DNA from: Phycisphaerae bacterium
GTDB taxonomy: Bacteria > Planctomycetota > Phycisphaerae > UBA1845
Reading direction: 5' to 3'
DNA length: 50,302 nucleotides
Assembly (NCBI GenBank): GCA_022072505.1
Contig: JAJVHU010000006.1
Coordinates: 1 to 50,302, forward strand
Part shown: piece after piece, positions 1-7,356 of the stretch
Numbering within the stretch: position 1 is the first letter of the stretch
Layout: the number at the start of each line of letters is the position of its first letter
Notes under the pieces: generated by a model
The model's input: the letters and a program-made list of their open reading frames with translations, nothing else
The model's database searches: none
What the model was told of the DNA's origin: nothing
Made by a program: the position numbers and the translations under genes

Positions 1-58
1 GCTCGCGGTTCTTGGTCGAAAAGACGATGTGGTAGATGATTGGCGTGTAGGTGGCCAC
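1..58 (-). CDS. IS200/IS605-like (REP-associated) transposase, N-terminal edge
   Basis: Read on the minus strand from a GTG at 58, the frame runs off the window edge and gives VATYTPIIYHIVFSTKNRE. This is the typical start of IS200/REP-associated tyrosine transposases: a short lead-in, then the first beta strand with an HxVFSTKxR-type signature. Only 19 codons are inside the window, so the catalytic HUH motif and Tyr cannot be checked. The REP-like hairpins and minisatellite immediately upstream of its start (63-430) support a RAYT-type element. No Shine-Dalgarno is evident. Confidence 0.6.
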   Translation of the reverse strand, partial: MATYTPIIYHIVFSTKNRE

Positions 59-62
59 GGGC

Positions 63-158
63 GGAGTTGTACAACCCCTTCAGGGTTGGGAACAAATGGG
101 CGTCCGCCTTCCGTGGGCTGCGCCCACGGCTATTCATGTTGATCCCCTTCGGGGATCG
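63..158. repeat. REP-like hairpins beside the transposase
   Basis: Several compact inverted repeats lie in a row: ACCCcttcAGGGT near 73-86, CCGTGGGC/GCCCACGG at 111-129 and GATCCCCttcGGGGATC at 141-157. Further ones follow the minisatellite (CCCGAAGGGG near 330, CCGTGGGTgaaACCCACGG near 355-373, ACCCtgaaGGGGT near 398). Arrays of short GC-rich palindromes next to a RAYT/IS200 transposase are the usual REP arrangement. No coding frame here is convincing. Confidence 0.55.
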
Positions 159-338
159 GCGTCGTAATCCCCGGCCGTTGGCGTCGTATTCCCCGGCGGT
201 CCGGCGTCATGTTCCCCGGCCGTCAGGCGTCATATTCCACAACGGTCAGACGTCATATTCCTCGGGCGTTGGCGTCATGTTTCCCGGCCGTCAGGCGTCA
301 TATTCCCCCGCGGTCGTTGGTGTCATATTCCCCGAAGG
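159..338. repeat. 23-bp minisatellite, eight degenerate units
   Basis: Eight head-to-tail units of 22-25 bp with consensus GCGTCATATTCCCCGGCCGT(C/T)(A/G)G start at 159, 181, 204, 227, 250, 272, 295 and 320. The units abut without spacers, which excludes a CRISPR array, and differ from each other at a few positions. The array sits between two groups of REP-like hairpins, upstream of the transposase start. Translation in any frame yields only repetitive low-complexity peptide. Confidence 0.8.
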
Positions 339-540
339 GGAATTACGTGGGTAGCCGTGGGTGAAACCCACGGTGAGCGTCCGCCCGAAGCCCCCGACCC
401 TGAAGGGGTCGAACCAACCTGGGTGGATCGCGCGGTGCAACCCCTACCTTCTTGACAATTGTCACATCGTTGGGGTTGAGGATCGAGCGGTTCCGGCTCC
501 CCAGGGAAGGTCGCCTGCGGCGACCCATCCTGGGCTGGGG

Positions 541-1012
541 GACGCGACCCCGTTGGGGTCGAAGAAACACGACGCGCCGTGCCGCCTTCGAGGCGGGTCG
601 AGGAGCGTCGCGCGCCGCTGCGCACAGGAGTCAGACGGAGACTCAGGAGACTCGAAAGAACGCTTCCTTACGGGCGCGGCTCGGTTAAGTTCGCGGCATC
701 CCGACGCCGCAACCCCGTTGGGGTCGAGAAACGCGGCGCGCCGTGCCGCCTTCGAGGTGGGTCGAGGATCGTCGCGCGCTGTGCCGCCTTCGAGGCGGGT
801 CGAGGAGCGTCGCGCGCCGCTGCGCACAGGAGTCAGACGGAGACTCAGGAGACTCGAAAGAACGCTTCCTTACGGGCGCGGCTCGGTTAAGTTCGCCGCG
901 ATCCCGACGCCGCAACCCCGTTGGGGTCGAGAAACGCGGCGCGCTGTGCCGCCTTCGAGGCGGGTCGAGGATCGCCGCGCGCCGCGGCGCATCGGAGGCA
1001 AGTGGAGACCCA
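541..1012. repeat. Large tandem repeat, three units of about 160-203 bp, carrying the dispersed core
   Basis: Three head-to-tail copies begin near 541, 701 and 904, each with CCCCGTTGGGGTCGA followed by GCCGCCTTCGAGG-type sequence. The first two end in the dispersed core CTTCCTTACGGGCGCGGCTC (629-687 and 831-889). The third diverges after about 100 bp and runs into the terminator of the lipoprotein gene. A further 59-bp copy of the AGTCAGA...CTCGGTT part is at 39607-39665. All frames are open because the sequence is GC-rich, but the peptides are Arg-rich and repetitive, so I regard it as non-coding. Confidence 0.75.
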
Positions 1013-1015
1013 GGA

Positions 1016-1052
1016 AAACAAAAAAGAGAACCGGGATTTCTCCCGGTTCCCT
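1016..1052 (-). terminator. Rho-independent terminator of the small lipoprotein gene
   Basis: On the minus strand GAACCGGGA is mirrored across a short loop by TCCCGGTTC (1028-1049) and followed by a T-rich run, TCTCTTTTTTGTTTT. It lies about 80 bp past the stop codon at 1131. The polarity fits only the minus strand. Confidence 0.8.
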
Positions 1053-1130
1053 CAATTTCGCCGCGGAGCGCAGTTCCCGGATTTATTCAATCCCTGAACC
1101 GCACTCCAGGCTTCTGACTTGTTGCGTGAG

Positions 1131-1313
1131 TTACTCGGCGACGTTGCCGCTCTCGAACAGGTCGAACACGCCGTCGTTGTCGGTCACGAACTCGAGACCG
1201 GCGTAAAGGGCCGAACCCCACAGGATCGTCTGCCAGTTGATCCCGAGGCAGCCGCTGCCGAGAACGGTGCCGCACAGAGCCGCCAACGCAGCGCTCTTCA
1301 TCGTCTTCTTCAT
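1131..1313 (-). CDS. Small secreted lipoprotein-like protein, 60 aa
   Basis: The ATG at 1313 was chosen because a perfect AAGGAGGT lies about 7 nt upstream (1321-1328, minus strand); longer in-frame starts lack this. The product opens with MKKTMKSAA, a hydrophobic stretch (ALAALCGTVL) and GSGC, a weak lipobox (Gly rather than Leu at -3). The mature part is only about 40 residues and ends FVTDNDGVFDLFESGNVAE. I recall similar short proteins with a TDNDGVFD-type tail as multicopy hypothetical families in planctomycete genomes, but cannot verify that here. It has its own terminator, so it is a monocistronic, probably well expressed gene. Function unknown. Confidence 0.75.
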   Translation of the reverse strand: MKKTMKSAALAALCGTVLGSGCLGINWQTILWGSALYAGLEFVTDNDGVFDLFESGNVAE

Positions 1314-1388
1314 CGTAAACGACCTCCTTAAAAGAGAGAATACTGTCGGCATTGCTGCGGTACCGCCCGACTCGGGGTCGACCCGCAT

Positions 1389-2034
1389 GTGGCCGAACAG
1401 AAGCGCCTAACCAGACACCTCGTCTGGCCTACCTATCAACACAAAAACAAACCCAGCATACGGCCCGAAACCCCCGGACCGACTCGCTGTATTACGAAAC
1501 CGCAGACCCCGGATCCGACTATCACCGCGCCACGGACCCGACCTGCTTCGCCGCCTCCGATGTCAGCCGGAAACCCCCGACCGCACCGCGCCTACGGGCG
1601 ACGGTCAATATTCTTACGACGGGTTTTGCCTTGTCAAGCGTCGCTCCAGACCCCTCCGCCCGGCCTCCGAGGGTCACCCCCCCGCCCAGCCGACCACCCC
1701 CCGCGCCAACGAGGGTTTGCGGCGTCCGTCCGCGGCTTCCGCCTGAACCCGGCATTCTCGCCATTATCGGGTATCCGGGCATAGCTCCTTGAGCATTTCC
1801 CGAAAACCCCCGCTTAGCTCCCGCTGAAACCGACCTGCGGCGAACCTTGATCAGGCGAGCTGGCCCCTTGAAAGCAAGGGGCAGTTTGACGCCTGGTTCC
1901 GTCCTGTCAAGCCCTCCATCTCCCCAGTCCCCCTGGGCACAGGCAACTGGAACGCCACCCCCAGTTCGTCGATATGACTTCGGGAAAGCCCGACGTTTTG
2001 AATTTTAACTGTAATTATTGAAAAGGGTGTGGCC
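1389..2034. other. Non-coding stretch before the CpaE-like gene
   Basis: I see no gene supported by a start signal or recognisable product. The last 60 bases are AT-rich (TTTTGAATTTTAACTGTAATTATTG, 1996-2020, split here only for description) and probably hold the promoter and leader of the next gene; AAAGGG at 2022-2027 serves as its ribosome binding site. Confidence 0.4.
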
Positions 2035-3234
2035 GTGGCAAACATCAAGATCGCACTGTTCGAGGCCTCACCGGTTCCCGGTGAACCGTTCAACAAACCG
2101 TTCGAGGCCGCCGGACAGCTTCAGGTCGTCGGGCTTTTCCAGAAGTGGGAGGATCTTTCGGAGTGGGTTCGCGAATCCGCCGTGGACATGGTGGCCGTCA
2201 GCCTGGACGACGATGAGAACATCGGGCTGGGCGTCGTCGAGCGCATCGTGCGCACCGCGCCGCAGGTCGCAATGATCGGAATCAGCCGGGCGACCGACCC
2301 GGCGAGCATCATCGGGGCGATGCGGTCCGGATGTGCGCAGTTCGTCTGCTGGCCGATCGACCCGGAAGACCTCAAGTCCGCGATCAACCAGATCCGCGCC
2401 AGCCGCCTGAACGCCACGCACAAGTCACGTCGCATCTGCGTCGTCGGATCGTCCGGCGGATCGGGCGCCACCACGGTTGCGTGCAACCTCTCGATGGAGC
2501 TGGCGCACCTGACCGAGCGCCCCACGGCGCTGGTGGACCTGAACGTCGAGTTCGGCGACGTCGCCTGCGCCTTCGACGTGACCCCGAAATACACGCTGGC
2601 GGACGTCTGCCGGGAGGGGATGGAGCCCGACCGCATGATGGTCGGACAGGCCCTGCACGAACTTCCGTGCAAGGTGTCGGTGCTCGCCCGTCCGGAGCGC
2701 CTCGAGGACGCCCGGTTGATCAGCCCGGAGAACGTCGATCGGACGTTCCGGCTGCTGGCGGAGTCTTTTCCCTACGTCGTCGTGGATCTGCCGCGGGGTT
2801 TCAATTTCCTGAACAGCGCGGCCCTGCTTCATGCGGAGCGCGTGCTCATCGTCACTCAGCTCGGCGTGCCCTTCGTCCGCAATGCGATCCGCATCCGCGA
2901 TTGCCTCCTCCAGATGGACGTTCCGGAAGACAACATCGAGCTGGTGCTCAACCGCTGCCAGGCGAGCTTCGAGCGCCTCAAGCAGGCCGACGTCGAGCAG
3001 CACTTCGGCAAGCCCGCCTTCGCCATCATCCCCAACGATTACAAGCGGGTGATGACGGCGCTGGACCTGGGGCACCCGATCGTCGCCGACGCGCCCAACA
3101 GTCCCGCCCGCCTCGCCATCCAGCAGATGGCGAAGCGCCTCGTCGGCGGAGAGGAGAACCCCGCCGCGGGCGAAGGCGAAGGATTGTTCGGAAAAATCTT
3201 CGGGCGCAAGACCAAGGCGACGGCGCCGCGCTGA
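2035..3234 (+). CDS. CpaE/TadZ-like ATPase with receiver-like N-terminus
   Basis: About 400 aa. Residues 1-125 resemble a receiver-type domain (LFEASP, SLDDDENIGLG, 'MIGISRATDP') that lacks the usual phospho-acceptor context. The rest is a ParA/MinD-like fold starting VVGSSGGSGATT. The deviant Walker A has lost both lysines (KGGxGKT becomes SGGSGAT), as is common in CpaE/TadZ proteins, which localise type IV/Tad pilus machinery at the pole. VDLNVEFGDVA and VVDLPRGF match the later ParA-type motifs. GTG at 2035 is preferred because AAAGGG lies 7 nt upstream; GTG at 2029 is also possible. No other tad/cpa gene is adjacent, so it is an orphan here. A related MinD-like regulator is the alternative. 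Confidence 0.75.
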   Translation: MANIKIALFEASPVPGEPFNKPFEAAGQLQVVGLFQKWEDLSEWVRESAVDMVAVSLDDDENIGLGVVERIVRTAPQVAMIGISRATDPASIIGAMRSGCAQFVCWPIDPEDLKSAINQIRASRLNATHKSRRICVVGSSGGSGATTVACNLSMELAHLTERPTALVDLNVEFGDVACAFDVTPKYTLADVCREGMEPDRMMVGQALHELPCKVSVLARPERLEDARLISPENVDRTFRLLAESFPYVVVDLPRGFNFLNSAALLHAERVLIVTQLGVPFVRNAIRIRDCLLQMDVPEDNIELVLNRCQASFERLKQADVEQHFGKPAFAIIPNDYKRVMTALDLGHPIVADAPNSPARLAIQQMAKRLVGGEENPAAGEGEGLFGKIFGRKTKATAPR

Positions 3235-3303
3235 GTCCGAGTCGCCGGCGTTTCGGCGTTCGACGCGCCTTGCAAGGCGACGATTACGGGGAGCCCGACT
3301 CCG

Positions 3304-3732
3304 TCAACCGGGCGGACCCGGCGTCGGGAAGCGGAGGTGACGGCGGACGTCTTCGATCGTCGCGGGTCCGATGCCGGAGACCTGGTCGAGCGCCGAGACG
3401 TTCTGAAACGCCACGGGGGAGCCCGCCGCCACCACCCTTTGACGATGGCGAACGATCGTCAGCGCCCGGACCGGCCCCAGCCCGGGAATCGCCGCCAGCT
3501 CCGTCCACGTCGCCCGGTTAGGATCGAGGCACAACGCCTGATCCGTTCCGGGTTCCTGCGGATCCTTACCCACGGTCGCCAGGTGAACCGTGTGAAGAAG
3601 GATCGCGGTCAGGACGGCCGCCAGCGCGACGTTGAAGCTCGCGGGTAGCGACGGCGGTGAAGCCGTCGGCGCCGGGGGACTCGCTGGATCCGGCTGTGGC
3701 AACGCCTTAACTCCTTGTCGCCGGGGCTTCAC
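3304..3732 (-). CDS. ComEA-like helix-hairpin-helix protein
   Basis: 142 aa. A Pro-rich N-terminus is followed by one membrane segment (FNVALAAVLTAILLHTVHLA, about residues 33-52). Then come a linker and a helix-hairpin-helix pair: LDPNRATWTELAAIPGLGPVRA (first HhH, in two overlapping parts) and VSALDQVSGIGPATIEDVRRHL (second). This matches ComEA/competence-type HhH proteins, which hold DNA at the outer face of the membrane. Its ATG overlaps the stop of the upstream GH10-like gene by 4 nt, so the two are probably translationally coupled. No comEC or comF is nearby, so a role in DNA uptake is only inferred. Confidence 0.75.
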   Translation of the reverse strand: MKPRRQGVKALPQPDPASPPAPTASPPSLPASFNVALAAVLTAILLHTVHLATVGKDPQEPGTDQALCLDPNRATWTELAAIPGLGPVRALTIVRHRQRVVAAGSPVAFQNVSALDQVSGIGPATIEDVRRHLRFPTPGPPG

Positions 3733-5189
3733 GCGTTACGAGCGGCGGAGGATTCGCCGCGGCACGCCGACCACGCCCGCAGCGCGGGTCGCGCGACTCC
3801 CTTCGAATTGCGCAAGCCGCACGGCGGGTCGCCCGGCGAGGCCGCGTCGTCCACCGGACCGTAGCAGACGGACTCAACAAACGGCTTGCCCATCGCCACC
3901 TCGACGAACCGGCGCACATACGCCGCCTGCGTAGGCTCGTCCCAGGGGCGGGACCAGTACCCGTGCGTCTCGACCCACTCCGGCGACGCGGTCGCCGGGG
4001 CCTGCACGCCGGTGACATGCACCGGCTTGTTGAACGCGCTGAAACGATCCAGCATCGTTGCGACCTGAAAGAAATCCCTCAATCCGTAACGGGGGCGGAG
4101 GTCGATGCAGAATCCGTCAAACACGACGCCGCTCTGCGTGACCATCTCCGCATAAAGGTTGGGGGGAATGCTGCGCGGATTGTCGGCGTAGTATTCGCCC
4201 CAGGGCGCGGCGATCTCGATCAGCACCTGGCTGGCCGGCGCCAGGCGCTTCGCAAGGGCGGCCGACATCCGCGTCAACTCCATGATTTGCTCAAACGTCA
4301 AAGGCAGCTTCGTCCCGGCGTTCAAACCGGACACGATGACCCAGGAGTGGACCCGCGACGCATACCGGCTGACCACGCGCTTGACGTGGTCGTGCGCGGC
4401 GTCGCGCATCCCTTCGAAATCCGCGTCAAACCGGTCCAACCAGGACGGCGCGCCTTCAGGGGACAGATCCAGCACGGGACCGACGCGCACCGGCGTCTTC
4501 TTCGCCCCGAGCGAGGCGAAGGCGTCATCCGCGGGTTTCAACGAAACCTTCTGGGGCGCCGGTTCGAGGACGCGCCAGGGCAGGGCGAGCGTCAGGAAAT
4601 CCACCCCTTCAGGAGGCGGCGAGAATGAACCCTCCTCCTGCAATCTCAGCGTGACGCCAAGCCAATGCCGGGCGCCCGCCTGCGCCGACCGACGGCGCTC
4701 GAGCGCGACGCTCGAATAAGCCGAGGTCATTTCCTCGCTGAGGCGCACGGCGGCGGCGACCGCCTGATCGCCCAGCCGCGCCGCCTCCCCCTCGGACTCG
4801 GCGAGCATGCCCTCAAGCAGAAGTTTGCGGGCCGCCGCCAGTTGCGTGGAGAAGGCGCCCGACTTGTCGAGATCCGCCAGACCCCACTCCTCCACCTTCT
4901 GAAACAAACGGATGAGACGCCCGCGAGCCAGCTCCAGTTGAAGGATGTAGGGCTTTGCCCTTTCCATCAGACGGGCGGTCTCAAGCAGAAAGAACCCGAC
5001 GCCCTTGATCGGCCACAGTACGGTCAGGCCCGCGGGTCCAGCCGCGCGTTTCCGGCAGGTGAGAAGTCCGTCCCGGTACGTGATCTCCGCGCGCAGCGGA
5101 ACGTCGTCCGACCCGATCAGGTGGACGCCGGGAAGAGGCGTCCGCGGTCCGGACCCGTCGCTTTCCAGATGAACGGCGAACGTCAGCAT
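3729..5189 (-). CDS. GH10 (xylanase)-like protein lacking both catalytic glutamates
   Basis: 486 aa. The C-terminal half has the look of a glycoside hydrolase 10 TIM barrel: HDHVKRVVSRYASRVHSW, then AAPWGEYY, then VESVCYGPVDD, then GVARPALRAW, which mirrors the usual 'WGxxD...PKPAY.AW' ending. In active GH10 enzymes the acid/base Glu sits in WDVVNE and the nucleophile in a (T)ELD strand. Here the matching stretches read WVIVSG (about residue 281) and VTGVQ (about 388), with no Glu in either. The N-terminal about 220 residues form an alpha-rich region I do not recognise. No signal peptide is seen. It is coupled to the ComEA-like gene by a 4-nt overlap. A binding or scaffold role, or a different barrel family, are alternatives. 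Confidence 0.6.
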   Translation of the reverse strand: MLTFAVHLESDGSGPRTPLPGVHLIGSDDVPLRAEITYRDGLLTCRKRAAGPAGLTVLWPIKGVGFFLLETARLMERAKPYILQLELARGRLIRLFQKVEEWGLADLDKSGAFSTQLAAARKLLLEGMLAESEGEAARLGDQAVAAAVRLSEEMTSAYSSVALERRRSAQAGARHWLGVTLRLQEEGSFSPPPEGVDFLTLALPWRVLEPAPQKVSLKPADDAFASLGAKKTPVRVGPVLDLSPEGAPSWLDRFDADFEGMRDAAHDHVKRVVSRYASRVHSWVIVSGLNAGTKLPLTFEQIMELTRMSAALAKRLAPASQVLIEIAAPWGEYYADNPRSIPPNLYAEMVTQSGVVFDGFCIDLRPRYGLRDFFQVATMLDRFSAFNKPVHVTGVQAPATASPEWVETHGYWSRPWDEPTQAAYVRRFVEVAMGKPFVESVCYGPVDDAASPGDPPCGLRNSKGVARPALRAWSACRGESSAARNA

Positions 5190-5274
5190 TCCGTATCCGT
5201 GCGGATCCCCCGAGCGCGATTTCGTCGTTCTCGCGGGAACCCCGGGCCGTCTTCGTCCGCGATCCGCGCTGAGG

Positions 5275-5303
5275 ATGGACGAGTGCGACCCCGGGCTTAT
5301 TAT
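5275..5303 (+). promoter_or_regulatory. Possible promoter of purC
   Basis: ATGGAC (5275-5280) and TATTAT (5298-5303) are separated by 17 bp, about 53 bp ahead of the purC start in the divergent region between the GH10-like gene and purC. The -10 is good, the -35 weak. Confidence 0.35.
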
Positions 5304-5356
5304 GCCACGCGAACTCAGCGCCGTCGAGGAACCTACCGTGCGGGAGGAGCATCAGC

Positions 5357-6256
5357 ATGATCAACTTAAGAGAACCGGTGGTCAGAACGCAGATCGGCGA
5401 CCTGCCCGTCCGGCGGGGAAAAGTCCGCGACGTCTACGACCTCGGCGATGAACTGCTGCTGGTCGCCACCGATCGGATCAGCGCCTACGACGTGGTCCTC
5501 CCCACGCCGATCCCCGGCAAAGGCGAAATGCTCACCCGGTTGTCCGAATTCTGGTTCGGACAGCTTGATCGGATCACCCCGCACCACTTGATCGAGGTCA
5601 TCCGGGATCGTGCTCCGGCGGGGCTGGAAGCGCATCTGCCGGAACTCGCCGGCCGCACGATCCGATGCCGGAAGACCAAGGTCGTTCCGATCGAATGCGT
5701 CGTGCGCGGCTACCTGGCGGGCAGCGGCTGGAGCGAGTACCGGCAGTCGGGCGCCGTCTGCGGAATCCCCCTTCCGAAAGGACTGCGCCAGTGCGAGAAA
5801 CTCCCCGAGCCGATCTTCACCCCCGCGACGAAGGAGGAGGAGGGGCACGATCAGAACATCTCGTTCGAGCGGGCCTGCGAACTGGTCGGACGGGAGGTGA
5901 TGACCCCCCTGAAAGAGCGCAGCCTGGCGATCTACCAGTACGCCGCCGGGTTCGCCGCGACGCGCGGCATCCTCATCGCCGACACCAAGTTCGAATTCGG
6001 GCAGCGCGGCGGAGAATTGATTCTCATCGACGAGGTGCTCACGCCGGATTCCTCGAGATTCTGGCCCGCCGATCGGTATGAACCCGGACGCGATCAGGAC
6101 AGCTTCGACAAGCAGTACGTCCGGAACTACCTGACGACGCTCGTCGATCAAGGCCGGTGGAACAAGACGCCTCCCGGTCCGACCCTGCCCGAGGAGATCG
6201 TGCGCAACACCGCGATGAAATACGCCGAAGCCGTCGACCGGATCGCGGGTCGCTGA
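5357..6256 (+). CDS. purC: Phosphoribosylaminoimidazole-succinocarboxamide synthase (SAICAR synthetase)
   Basis: 299 aa, the length of the long bacterial/yeast-type enzyme. It joins CAIR and aspartate with ATP to form SAICAR in purine synthesis, in the cytoplasm. Clear signatures are GKVRDVYDLG (ATP loop), ATDRISAYDVV, CVVRGYLAGSGW, the KEEEGHDQN loop, LIADTKFEFG and the substrate motif DSSRFWP. The start has GGGAGGAG about 8 nt upstream (5341-5348). It stands alone, with no other pur gene in the window, and is convergent with the next gene. Confidence 0.96.
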   Translation: MINLREPVVRTQIGDLPVRRGKVRDVYDLGDELLLVATDRISAYDVVLPTPIPGKGEMLTRLSEFWFGQLDRITPHHLIEVIRDRAPAGLEAHLPELAGRTIRCRKTKVVPIECVVRGYLAGSGWSEYRQSGAVCGIPLPKGLRQCEKLPEPIFTPATKEEEGHDQNISFERACELVGREVMTPLKERSLAIYQYAAGFAATRGILIADTKFEFGQRGGELILIDEVLTPDSSRFWPADRYEPGRDQDSFDKQYVRNYLTTLVDQGRWNKTPPGPTLPEEIVRNTAMKYAEAVDRIAGR

Positions 6257-6304
6257 AGGTGAACGCGGCGAGCGTGGAGCGACGGCGGTCCGGGGCGCCC
6301 GCCT

Positions 6305-6883
6305 CTACCGCGAGCGCCGCTCCGGCTGAAGCTCGAAGATCGACTGCGTCTTCAGGATCGTCAGATCGTCGGGGAACGAGTGATACGCGTAGACGTGGAA
6401 CTCGTGGTCCCGCGCCTCGTAGTCGACGTAAGTGAACGGCGCAACGCCGTCGATCTCCAGATCGGGGAACGTCACGAACAGACCCTTGCGCTGCGCGTGC
6501 CGCACCAGATCCCGATGCGTGGACGGGAACACCTGCGGCGTCAGCCGCTCGACCTGGCTGGACAGGATGTACGTCAGCCCGTTATCAAGCGTCTGCGTGT
6601 GATCACGCTCGCCGCGGAACCGGAAACTGGTCGAAAGTCCGCCCTTCGGCAGGATTTCGTTGTGCGGGGAAACCAGCTCCGTCACGAACCCGTTTTCGAA
6701 CTGAAACGTCACGAGATGCGCAAGTCCGAGCGCCCAGATCTCCGCCGAGTACCGCCGCTGCTGGAGGCGCGCAATCTTATTGATCTGAAAGAGTTCCGGA
6801 TGAAGCGTCCGCTCATACAGATAAAAATGAAGGTCGTCTACACGTAATTGAGTCTGTCCGCGTTCCACTTTTTGCACTCGCAT
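6305..6883 (-). CDS. DUF2617-like conserved protein
   Basis: 192 aa, soluble, with no signal peptide or membrane segment. The sequence LHPELFQINK near the N-terminus and HSFPDDLTILKTQSIFEL at the end, separated by a beta-rich core, fit my memory of DUF2617 proteins in planctomycetes and actinobacteria (conserved HPELF and TFPDE..VVKTQS). The name is therefore a recall-based family call, not a search result. It converges with purC and has its own likely promoter. Function unknown. Confidence 0.6.
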   Translation of the reverse strand: MRVQKVERGQTQLRVDDLHFYLYERTLHPELFQINKIARLQQRRYSAEIWALGLAHLVTFQFENGFVTELVSPHNEILPKGGLSTSFRFRGERDHTQTLDNGLTYILSSQVERLTPQVFPSTHRDLVRHAQRKGLFVTFPDLEIDGVAPFTYVDYEARDHEFHVYAYHSFPDDLTILKTQSIFELQPERRSR

Positions 6884-6929
6884 CCTAGGTTAGAGGCCGT
6901 CGCCGACATCCCTGCCGCCGTACTCGCCA

Positions 6930-6960
6930 ATTATAGGGGACTTTGATCGAGTTGCCACAA
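6930..6960 (-). promoter_or_regulatory. Probable sigma-70 promoter of the DUF2617-like gene
   Basis: On the minus strand a perfect TATAAT (6930-6935) is preceded, 19 bp away, by TTGTGG (6955-6960). The -10 lies about 47 nt upstream of the start at 6883, in an AT-richer stretch than its surroundings. Confidence 0.45.
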
Positions 6961-7356
6961 AAATATGCCCTTCCGACAGAAAAATGCCTCAAATTTCGGA
7001 ACGCCTTCCGGAATTCACAGGGCGGCCTCAAAAGAGGGATATTACAGGAAACAGGCGCTTTGTCGGGTAACTACCCTCACGGTTAAACGTGATTTATTCA
7101 TGTTCGGACGTCCGATGTCCGGATTCCCTCAAAAAGGCAGGCGGACACCGGGTTCATTACGCTGCGGTTGCATCATATTCGATGCGCCCTTCCTGAAACC
7201 GGAAAACTTGGCCTGACGATGTGAGATAGGTTGATCGGCCTGCTGGTCTGGACCAATAATGCTCAGAGGCGCCGTCATTATCCGATTCATATCTCCGGCG
7301 GAAAAGAACCGCCGGGAGTCGACAGAACGGGCAACGATCAAGGCGGGAGGATCGAG
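6961..7356. other. Intergenic region between divergent genes
   Basis: No convincing gene; the open frames here have no ribosome binding site and odd composition. A short palindrome CGGACGTCCG is at about 7104-7113. GGGAGG at 7345-7350 is the ribosome binding site of the next gene. Confidence 0.4.

Noticed and set aside
159..338. Possible CRISPR array
   Set aside because: Units of about 23 bp abut with no spacers and vary among themselves; no cas genes are present.
361..1206. Open frame of about 280 codons over the tandem repeat
   Set aside because: The peptide is a repeated Arg/Pro/Ser sequence following the DNA repeat, with no domain or ribosome binding site.
6965..7216. 83-codon plus-strand frame in the intergenic region
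   Set aside because: No ribosome binding site, no recognisable domain, and it overlaps the likely promoter region of the flanking genes.
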